From Stramenopiles sp. TOSAG23-6 (taxonomy: Eukaryota > Sar), in NCBI GenBank assembly GCA_900128565.1, contig LT636195.1:1-12657 (forward strand): a DNA stretch of 12,657 bases, written 5' to 3'. A program made the translations under genes and the position numbers. A model generated the notes under the pieces. It ran no database searches. It was not told the DNA's origin and saw nothing but the letters and a program-made list of their open reading frames with translations. Numbering within the stretch: the first letter of the stretch is position 1; every line of letters begins with the position of its first letter. Of this stretch, positions 6,462 through 12,657 are shown one piece after another.

Positions 6462-9400
6462 CTATTTATTTTCTAAAGTTGAATTGGTTGATTTCATCGA
6501 TAACTTTGGAAAATCATTTGCAAGATCAGGTAAATCTAATAAAGAACAAATATCGGATTTTACAGCATTCTGTTGTTTTAGTGCATATCGAGATTGTTTT
6601 GATTTTTTTTTCTTTTTTGTTTTTCGGCGTCCTAAATTTTCAATCATCGAACGTAGGGCGAGACATCTTTGTTTATTATATTCTAATTTTTCTTTTATAT
6701 CTTCAAGGGAGATACAAAGTATGTATTGTGAAAAATTATTTTTTGTAGAAAAAAATTGTTAGATATGAAATTTTCATACTACAATTTTCATAATCAAAAA
6801 AATGAATTTCATGATGAAAACGTACGTTCCCACGTCACCTAACATACAAAATGGTTCAAGAATTGATGAAAATACTTCAGATGTAATATTCATTTTGATT
6901 TGCTTTGCAAGTGTAGCATAATATTTCACAAATTGCCAAGTTCCTCGACCTTCATTTGCGTCTTCAAATCTCTGCGAATCATTAAACAATTGTAGTATAA
7001 AATCACATGCACCAAATCGTATTTGTATAAGAGATAAGAATGACAAAACATTTTTTTTCAAATTTTGTTTCTCTGTTTTTCTTATAGCAGAAGTTTTTGT
7101 ACTCCAAGTACTTGCAGATTCATTGACTCTCCATTCTAATTGTGAAACAGAATTCTGTGTACAGATTTCATCATAAGCCTGAGATGTTCTATGTAAAGTA
7201 GTGAGAGCATGGTGAGTTACAGCAGATAGATCATTTAAATTATGTTTCAAACTACCAGTATTAGGGAGCATTATTTGAGGTTCGGGTGATACTATTTGAA
7301 TTTCATCATCTGTTTTTGAATCTGTACTGGAACTATCATAACTTCTATCAACATCAATACACTCTTGGTATTCAATAGTATTAGAAGTATTGCTTGATAA
7401 AACATCATTTGTATTTTTGGCATCTTTTGCTCCTTCTGTATTACTATTTAATGATGCTCTTAGATGAAACCGTAAGATACTGCTCACAAAATCAGCAAGT
7501 CGATTCGCAAAAGGCAAAACTCCCTTTGTATTTGTCGAGTTGGAAAAGAAATCCGAGAGACCATTTAAAATATTTTTAATGTGTTCCGCAGCGACAACCT
7601 GCGTCCTTTCACGCAGCTTTGTCTGTCTCTGTATTTTTCGTTGTTCTTCTGTCCTTCGTTTCGAGAGACCAGAAACTCGCGCCCATTGGCATATAGTTCT
7701 ACGAGCAGCCCGTCCATTTGATGTACCTTTGACATTGCCATCTACACAATGTAATCTATCTAAAACTTTTGTCAGGTGTTCAAGAACAACTCTTATAGTA
7801 AACAATGAAACTCCCCTTGACGAATAATTCATAATCATGTTTGATTCTTTGGGTAATTGTTGTTCAATATCATGAGCTATACTATGTATACTATTTATTT
7901 TTGAGATCATCTTTTCCATTCTATCTTCAGATCCTGGAATTCTAGTTGTTGGCATATCAATTTCGCTGAGATCAAAAGAACAAAATCTTAACCTATCTCT
8001 ATTTGTACCTCCAACAGGACTAATTCCAGAAGCTGCTTCGGCTTCAATCGCATTAAGTAGTGTCAAGCCTTCAGCATCAACTAAACCATCAAGTATTGTG
8101 AAAAAATATTTCAAGAATTTTAGATTTGTAAGGTACGAAATTTTCAATGAAAAAAAAATAAATTGAAATTTCTGATGAAAATGTACAAGAATCGGAATTA
8201 TTCTTTCCCATGCAGAAATCGTTATTAAAGACCACCCATATCTTGTACTACAATCTGAACTATCACTTGAGAAACCATCCCTCGACGAGATTATGCTTTC
8301 CTTGATTCCCTTGCGCCATTCGCCACCAGCTGTCACGAAATCTAACACTTCTGCTGATATGGGCATAGGACAACTATCTGCAGCAAACATTTCATCATCT
8401 GACCTTGCCTCAGTTTTGACACGTTTTCTCCATCGACGACAGAATGAAGGTGGTGGTGGAGGATCCATCATTGTATTACTACTTTGGTTTTTCATACTAT
8501 CATTTTCATTACAGTCAACTCCTTCATATGAATAAACACCAATATTTTCTATGGAATCATTTGTTGTGTTTAAGCTATCATCTGCATCTATATTTGTAGA
8601 TAATTCGTTTGACTGATTATTTTCTTTACAATCCGTCGTCGAAATATCAATACAGTCAAATAAAGGATCAGACATTTCAAAGTGTGGTGTTACGCTTTTT
8701 CGTCTATCCACGGGGGACATTATTTCTTTAATTTGTACAAACTTTTCATCTATTTCTTTAGTTTGTACAAACTTTTCATAAGTACTATCAATATCTGAAT
8801 GAGTACCATCGTCTGTAAAATCATGTTCTTTTTCATTGGTACTATTAATATCTAAATGTGTATCATCATCCGTAAAATCATGTTTTATTACTTCAACGGA
8901 CCCAGACATTCTACATATCGACGATGATTTTACAAATGTAGGACTTGATTCAATTTGTGATTGTATGCTTGTCTCTTGATCAAGTTGTAAAGAAACAGAG
9001 TTATTGCATTCTGCATCTGTATCTGAAGATTTCGAACCTTTTATTTGTATAATCATATCATTCGTTTTTGTTTGTTTAATCATATCATTCGTTTTTGTTT
9101 TGCACCTTTCTTTGTTATCAATTCGATTCGAAGTCAATTCCTCATTTGTTTTTAATTTTTTTCGAAGGTTCTTTAATTTAGATATTATTTTCTTTTGAGC
9201 TGAATCACTCAAACCACACGCTTCATTGCCACCAAGTAATATACTAGCAAGTGCCGTCTCATAATGATACACTGCATCCTCTATATTTCCTCCCTTTTCG
9301 CTTTTTTTACCACATAAAATATGTTTTCGTGCACTACTTGCATGTCGAACTGGTGTTGGCATATTTGTTAGTAAAGACCTAGGTTGTGAACAATGTTTTG

Positions 9401-10250
9401 GACAATTTATCGCCAGATTTGATAGGCTTGGTGTTTGTGTAGTATGTTCACATTTAGTAGAAGACGCGGAAACCGGAGATACTTTTGGTTTCGAGTGATC
9501 ATAACTTTGATCTTTATCAATAATAGAAGAATTTGTTTTTAGAGGTGTTGAAGTCTTACTACTCTGTAGTGGCGTGCTTTTAGCTTTATTACGAGCGTTG
9601 TTATTCGTTTTACTATTGGATTTATTACTATTTTTACCAGTAACATTTCTTACACTACGCTGTTTTTTGAATGATACTTTAGTATCTGCCGAATATCCAA
9701 TTGACACTGGTGTAGAAAACTGTAATATATTTCTTGGTTTTGATTTAGCTATGATTGGTTTGGGTTTATTCTTTACCGCTTTGATTGGCAAGCTTCCTAA
9801 TGATTGTTTTTGAATGCATTTTATAGCTTTGATATTTTTTGGAATATCTTTTGGTTGTACATTGCACTCATTAGATTTTTCGGAAAGAATTTTGCTTGGT
9901 TTCTTTTGAACATCTGTTTTGAGACGTAGAGGTTTAGATCTCATTTGCTGTAGTAAGGCGAAACCAGCACCAGTACTTAAACTTGCCCGCCGACGTTTCT
10001 TTCTAGTCTTTGCTGATTTTACTTTCTTCTTGGTCTTTTGTTTTGTATTCGTAGTCGCATTTTTTGCGTTAAGCCATGATTTTTGAGTGAGTAAACTTGT
10101 CAGGTTTTCACTACTGAATGAGCTGTGAGAAGTCTTGCACTTCTTTGTTTCCTCCTCCTGAGAAGATTTTAAGTTACTGTGAGCCATCTCTGACATTAAG
10201 CGTTTTCCAGACAATTGCTTCCGACCGCTAGCCACAGAATGCAATTTCAT
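6462..10250 (-). CDS. Uncharacterised large low-complexity protein (three exons)
   Basis: I do not recognise this protein. Three exons (10250-8187, 8090-6826, 6720-6462) give about 1195 residues. The N-terminal ~550 residues are Ser/Lys/Asn-rich and mostly disordered, with very basic stretches (TKKKVKSAKTRKKRRRAS). Residues about 303-340 (ARKHILCGKKSEKGGNIEDAVYHYETALASI, quoted in part) resemble an MIT or TPR-like helical hairpin. A run of short in-frame tandem duplications follows, then MDPPPPPS (about 595). The C-terminal half is better structured: GLVDAEGLTLLNAIEAEA, helical segments with KRRTEEQRKIQRQTKLRERTQ, and a C-terminal charged helix and Lys run. The preferred start is the ATG at 10250 (A at -3). 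An in-frame ATG at 10415 would add 55 residues including an Arg-rich and a long hydrophobic stretch, but this lies in the likely promoter. It is divergent from the membrane protein gene and convergent with NMT. Confidence 0.65.
6721..6825 (-). other. 105-nt intron with a non-AG 3' end in the uncharacterised gene
   Basis: Minus-strand reading: it starts GTACGTTTTCATC after exon bases GGAAC (phase 2). An 8-bp inverted repeat is present (atgaaatt at 6765-6772 with aatttcat at 6805-6812 on the plus strand). The branch-like block is TATCTAACAA, then T7 and AATTTTTCAC, ending AATACAT. Reading frame continuity into an 85-codon final exon requires the 3' cut after AATACAT; a cut two bases earlier hits a stop within a dozen codons. 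The first AG downstream of the branch block is inside that final exon and would break the frame. Confidence 0.75.
8091..8186 (-). other. 96-nt intron in the uncharacterised gene (stop-free, frame-neutral)
   Basis: This segment is open in the host frame (32 codons) but is recognisable as an intron because it matches the others. Minus-strand reading: 5' GTACATTTTCATC (compare GTACGTTTTCATC at 6825), inverted repeat (attgaaatttc at 8162-8172 with gaaattttcaat at 8137-8148), branch-like TACCTTACAA, then CTTGAAATATTTTTTCAC and end AATACTT before codon GAT. Its translation is a Phe/Ile/Lys-rich string unlike the flanking protein. The nearest downstream AG gives a frameshift and an immediate stop. 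The boundaries have a 5-nt ambiguity because of flanking CTT/G identity. Confidence 0.75.
8721..8888. repeat. Two adjacent in-frame tandem duplications (periods 30 and 57 nt)
   Basis: Within the large gene, a 30-nt unit is duplicated head to tail (8721-8750 and 8751-8780; two mismatches), encoding EKFVQ-x-KEI-type decapeptides. Immediately next to it, a 57-nt unit (starting 8781 and 8838) is duplicated, encoding HDFTDD-x-TH-x-DI. Both periods are multiples of three, so the frame is kept. They look like recent slippage or unequal crossover products in a disordered region. Confidence 0.85.
9051..9100. repeat. In-frame 27-nt tandem duplication
   Basis: A 23-nt stretch at 9051-9073 is repeated exactly at 9078-9100 (period 27 nt, nine codons), giving two copies of a TNDMI peptide in the large uncharacterised protein. 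It is the third codon-multiple duplication within 400 nt of that gene. Confidence 0.88.
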
Positions 10251-10493
10251 ACTACGAGATGTAAAGTATACTACGTTGAACACCAATAAATGATAAATAT
10301 GGAATATGAGAAGAAAAAAAGAGAGAGAGAGGATATAATATATATATTGATGTTTCCCGAAAAATCGAAAAATCCAATTTGAAAAAATTCTACGGCGATG
10401 TCGGAGGTTTTTCATTCTCTTTTCTATCCAGTTTAGGTTTCTGTATTTCAAGAAAAAAAATCCTTCAAAGCCTTCAAAGTGGTTGCCAAAAAA
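10251..10493. promoter_or_regulatory. Divergent promoter region of the large gene and the membrane protein gene
   Basis: This spacer is 243 nt if the large gene starts at 10250, or 78 nt if it starts at 10415. It contains a GA-rich run (gagagagaga, about 10318-10332) adjoining an alternating AT tract (ataatatatatatt, about 10335-10349) that could serve as a TATA-like element, and the direct repeat CCTTCAAAG twice (about 10462-10479) just before the plus-strand ATG. The roles are inferred. Confidence 0.45.
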
Positions 10494-11174
10494 ATGTTAT
10501 TCCATCAATATGTTTTATACTTTGTCGATAGAACGGCAAATGCTTTCAGAATGACGTATTCCTTGTACTTTATCGTTCTTTGTGTACGACTTTCATTCCA
10601 AATTTTAGCCCTCAGTAAAGCCCCTTTGACGAAATGTGAGCAATTGTACCACTTTGAGCTATTTGATGCTATTTTTCTATGTATCCATATAATTTCTAGT
10701 ACGAGTGGAATATTACTGTGCATGTCTTCAAAGATTCGTAATGATGCGTCTCAAATTGACATATCACTAAAATCTCTCCTAGGCTGGAGTCTTTGCTTTA
10801 TTTACATTGGTGTTTTTATGCTCATTCTTTTAACATTTTGGAATTTTTATGGTACCCTCGTATATTTTTTACACAAATACAAATTCAACGAAAAAGGAAA
10901 GAAACACCAAGTATGTACCAATCTTCGATATATGGCAAGTATTTTTAATTTATCATGGACTATTACATTTCTTATTATTGGAATGTTAATTATTTCATTT
11001 TTCTGTGTAATCAAAATCCATTCAAAGTCAAAACCAATAAAAAAAAAAGAAACGGGTTCATATGTAGGACTTCGATTTCAAGAGAACAATGTAGCAGAAG
11101 AAATAGAATATAGTGAACGCGAGCCACTTATTCTAAAGCACGAAACAATGATGAATTTTGACGATAAAGTTTAA
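10494..11174 (+). CDS. Four-helix membrane protein with an acidic dileucine tail, family not recognised
   Basis: The product is 226 residues. Four hydrophobic segments lie at about 21-40, 56-77, 95-126 (long) and 148-175, followed by a ~50-residue polar tail. The tail has a basic run directly after helix 4 (KSKPIKKK, a positive-inside signature) and EREPLI (208-213), which fits the [DE]xxxL[LI] signal for AP-complex sorting to lysosome or vacuole-type compartments. From this I infer an endosomal, lysosomal or vacuolar membrane protein with both ends in the cytosol. Tetraspanin CCG and other large-loop signatures were not seen. The start is the first ATG (context AAAAAATG); the upstream in-frame GTG is not credible. 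It is divergent from the large gene and convergent with ERGIC. Confidence 0.7.
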   Translation: MLFHQYVLYFVDRTANAFRMTYSLYFIVLCVRLSFQILALSKAPLTKCEQLYHFELFDAIFLCIHIISSTSGILLCMSSKIRNDASQIDISLKSLLGWSLCFIYIGVFMLILLTFWNFYGTLVYFLHKYKFNEKGKKHQVCTNLRYMASIFNLSWTITFLIIGMLIISFFCVIKIHSKSKPIKKKETGSYVGLRFQENNVAEEIEYSEREPLILKHETMMNFDDKV

Positions 11175-11232
11175 TTGAGTGATGTTGTAACAGTAAAAGA
11201 GTGTAAGTGCTTGACAAATTTGAAATTGAATC

Positions 11233-11262
11233 TGTACCAAATTTCGTACCTAACGAATTTGT
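11233..11262 (+). repeat. Plus-strand copy of the intron core motif, downstream of a stop codon
   Basis: The plus strand reads AAATTTCGTACCTAACGAAT, which matches the core of the minus-strand introns (AATTTCGTACC at 8091-8186; GTACCTAACAA in the CPSII introns). It lies 59 nt after the stop codon of the plus-strand membrane protein gene and in the sense orientation of that gene. The typical GAAATATTTTTC 3' block is not present. It is either a 3' UTR intron that has diverged or a decayed copy of the element. Confidence 0.5.
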
Positions 11263-11444
11263 TGAGAGCTTATTCCCTATAATAATATACTATTGAAGTA
11301 ATACAAAATTTCTTTCTTTATAAAATTAATATAATATTTATTACTCTTACTAACTCTAAGAGTGTATAGGAGGATTCAAGATTCTGTATAAATGACGAAT
11401 AAACTAAAGTCAAGTCGATACAAAAAAACAAAAAAATCCTACAA

Positions 11445-11460
11445 TTAGCCCTAACCCTAG
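11445..11460 (-). repeat. Second telomere-like tract
   Basis: The minus strand reads CTAGGGTTAGGGCTAA, about two TTAGGG units with one mismatch, 22 nt beyond the ERGIC stop codon. It shares the CTAGGGTTAGGG core with the tract at 4524-4539, suggesting a recurrent element rather than a chance match. Confidence 0.55.
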
Positions 11461-11482
11461 TTGTAATCGGATTGTACAATCA

Positions 11483-12397
11483 TTACAGAGGAATTGTTCG
11501 GGACACTTTAAAAAGTTGTTCAAAAAGTCCGTCTATAATACCAACTACAGTAAACGTGCCACCAATGATTGCACACATGATAGTTAGAAAATGTCCAAAA
11601 GAATGATTTTTTTCAATGACACGTAGCATTACAGAAGATACATCCAATACAAAGAACAAACCTGCTACTTGGTTACCAGATGTTTCCCCTTCAGGAAATG
11701 TTTTAAAGTGCTCTGTCACAGAATATTGATTGAGATGTATCACGTCAGCTGAAGTATTTTCATATTCTGTAGAAACAATTTTAATGAAATATTGGTGTTT
11801 TCCAGCTAATTTCTCTTTCTGCATTCGAGTTACTCCGTGCAGTGGTGGTGTAGACATTTTAATTTGTGATTTTTCAGGAACTCTACCAAAATGAAAAACA
11901 TTAATTTTGTGGGAAAGGTTAAAATCTCTCAAGAGTAACACTTCCATGTGTTCAAAATCTTTTGGAGGGCCAAAGTATAGCTGTCCAGCAACTTTATCAA
12001 CTTCGACAAAACCACTAATATTACAACCTATTTGAGCAAAATCACTGTTACGCTTTGATAAAGTATTACCACGTGGTAAGTCTTTCTTTATAATATTATC
12101 ATCTTGTAATTCAATATAGTGTTTGTTAGAAGCATCCATTGCACTCAATGATAATAGGGAACATGGCAAATACTGGAAATCAATATCTAGGTGTATTGAA
12201 AGAATTTTGTTCAAAGATGAATCAACGTCGAGATGATTTGTTTTTTGTGGCTGAAGAAAATTTGACAATTCAGTAAATAAGAACACTGATATAAGCACAA
12301 ATGTCAAAATAGATAAACATGCTCCTAGATGCGTTCGCTGAACGAAGTCTTTGTGAAACTTTGGAAATGCATCGAATTTATTGAGAGTTTTCATCAT
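11483..12397 (-). CDS. ERGIC / Erv41-Erv46 family protein (ERGIC3-like)
   Basis: The product is 304 residues. Members of this family cycle between ER and Golgi in COPI and COPII vesicles and act as cargo receptors. The N terminus has the family motif FDAFPKFHKDF (8-18) and a first transmembrane helix (about 24-44). A luminal domain follows with DIDFQYLPCSLLSL, GFVEVDKVAGQLYFGPPKDF and NQYSVTEHF. The second helix (about 270-291) lies in the highly conserved SFGHFLTIMCAIIGGTFTVVGIID. The sequence is closest to ERGIC3/Erv46 in the C-terminal part, but the Cys-rich luminal loop (CxxC plus CC) that characterises ERGIC3 is absent, making it ERGIC1-like in length. A terminal KK-type ER retrieval signal is not seen (it ends SRTIPL). 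The start is the first of two tandem ATGs. It is intron-less. Confidence 0.88.
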   Translation of the reverse strand: MMKTLNKFDAFPKFHKDFVQRTHLGACLSILTFVLISVFLFTELSNFLQPQKTNHLDVDSSLNKILSIHLDIDFQYLPCSLLSLSAMDASNKHYIELQDDNIIKKDLPRGNTLSKRNSDFAQIGCNISGFVEVDKVAGQLYFGPPKDFEHMEVLLLRDFNLSHKINVFHFGRVPEKSQIKMSTPPLHGVTRMQKEKLAGKHQYFIKIVSTEYENTSADVIHLNQYSVTEHFKTFPEGETSGNQVAGLFFVLDVSSVMLRVIEKNHSFGHFLTIMCAIIGGTFTVVGIIDGLFEQLFKVSRTIPL

Positions 12398-12474
12398 TGT
12401 GAAGTGAATTCAATTTTGGAATCCATTGGGCGAGTCAACTTCAAGACATCAACGATGTTCACATGACCTAGCCG

Positions 12475-12486
12475 TGACACGTGTCA
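12475..12486. promoter_or_regulatory. 12-bp perfect palindrome with CACGTG core upstream of ERGIC
   Basis: TGACACGTGTCA is a perfect palindrome 78 nt upstream of the ERGIC ATG. The ACACGTGT core is the same as at 4482-4489 in the bS21/NMT promoter. CACGTG is the classic site for bHLH or bZIP dimers in many eukaryotes; which factor would bind here is unknown. Confidence 0.6.
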
Positions 12487-12576
12487 AGAATGACAGATTT
12501 ATATAGGATTTATAGTTTACTACATATTTTGATCAAAAAAAGAGTTCGTGTAATAGCGCCTTTGGGACTGTGTGAA

Positions 12577-12657
12577 TTATACTCGAACTGTCACCAAGAG
12601 GTTGTTCTGAACTGGGAGATTCGCAATCATTCGAACAATTCTTTCGCCTTTTACTAA
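12577..12657 (-). CDS. Possible 3' end of another minus-strand gene
   Basis: The last 81 nt read on the minus strand are open for 26 codons and end in TAA (12577-12579). The peptide (LVKGERIVRMIANLPVQNN..., ending VTVRV) has the look of real protein and contrasts with the AT-rich non-coding DNA to its left. The reach is too short to identify a family or exclude chance. If real, this gene lies upstream of ERGIC on the same strand and would break the strict strand alternation. Confidence 0.25.
   Translation of the reverse strand, partial: LVKGERIVRMIANLPVQNNLLVTVRV

Larger units (their letters stand above)
11175..11482. other. Convergent 3' spacer with an intron-like motif and a telomere-like tract
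   Basis: This spacer of 308 nt separates the membrane protein stop from the ERGIC stop. It contains the intron-family core motif in plus orientation (11233-11262), AATAAA at about 11398-11403 and a telomere-like tract at 11445-11460. No gene is seen. Confidence 0.5.

Noticed and set aside
8091-8186. Canonical GT-AG splicing using TTTAG about 10 nt into the next exon
   Set aside because: It shifts the frame and reaches a stop after a few codons, while the AATACTT cut keeps the frame and matches the other introns.
10251-10451. N-terminal extension of the large protein with a hydrophobic stretch
   Set aside because: The first codon of the open frame is TTG and the stretch lies in the AT-rich divergent promoter. 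The ATG at 10415 remains possible, but 10250 has the better position and composition.
12530-12657. tRNA-like GTTCGAA sequences near the right edge
   Set aside because: No acceptor stem, anticodon loop or A-box with correct spacing could be built around them on either strand.
1-12657. CRISPR array, rRNA, integrated virus or transposase genes
   Set aside because: No regularly spaced repeats, rRNA-like sequence, viral genes or transposase motifs were seen.

Overview
This is nuclear DNA from an AT-rich, gene-dense, probably flagellated unicellular eukaryote. The support is a fragment of the intraflagellar-transport protein IFT122, N-myristoyltransferase, IWS1, a mitochondrial bS21 protein, an ERGIC/Erv family protein, AATAAA-type 3' signals and short TTAGGG-like tracts. 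The lineage cannot be fixed from the sequence; a heterotrophic protist such as a stramenopile is only a guess.

Layout, left to right: (1) 1-449, an internal IFT122 exon on the minus strand followed by an intron that leaves the window. (2) 553-1947 minus, the 5' part of a glutamine-dependent carbamoyl-phosphate synthase (CPSII/CAD) gene, two exons. (3) 2227-3819 plus, IWS1. (4) 4006-4368 minus, mitochondrial bS21. (5) 4635-6179 plus, N-myristoyltransferase. (6) 6462-10250 minus, a three-exon gene for an unrecognised, low-complexity protein of about 1195 residues. (7) 10494-11174 plus, a four-helix membrane protein with an acidic dileucine tail. (8) 11483-12397 minus, an ERGIC/Erv41-Erv46 protein. 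(9) Possibly the last codons of another minus-strand gene at the right edge. From CPSII to ERGIC, seven consecutive genes strictly alternate in strand, so every spacer is either a shared divergent promoter or a shared convergent 3' region. The genes are housekeeping functions with no visible pathway link.

The most unusual content is the introns. Five minus-strand introns (about 93-105 nt where both ends are present) in unrelated genes are clearly related in sequence: a GTAYG-like 5' end, an internal inverted repeat, a branch-site-like block (TACCTAACAA), and a shared 3' block ending AATACNT or AATAAAT. Three of them sit inside genes whose reading frame, and in one case a very conserved protein motif, fixes the 3' boundary. 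None of these ends in AG. They look like an introner-type repeat family with a non-canonical 3' splice site. The same repeats may have caused a misjoin between the CPSII and IFT122 exons, because the CPSII gene stops after its glutaminase domain and runs straight into the middle of IFT122.
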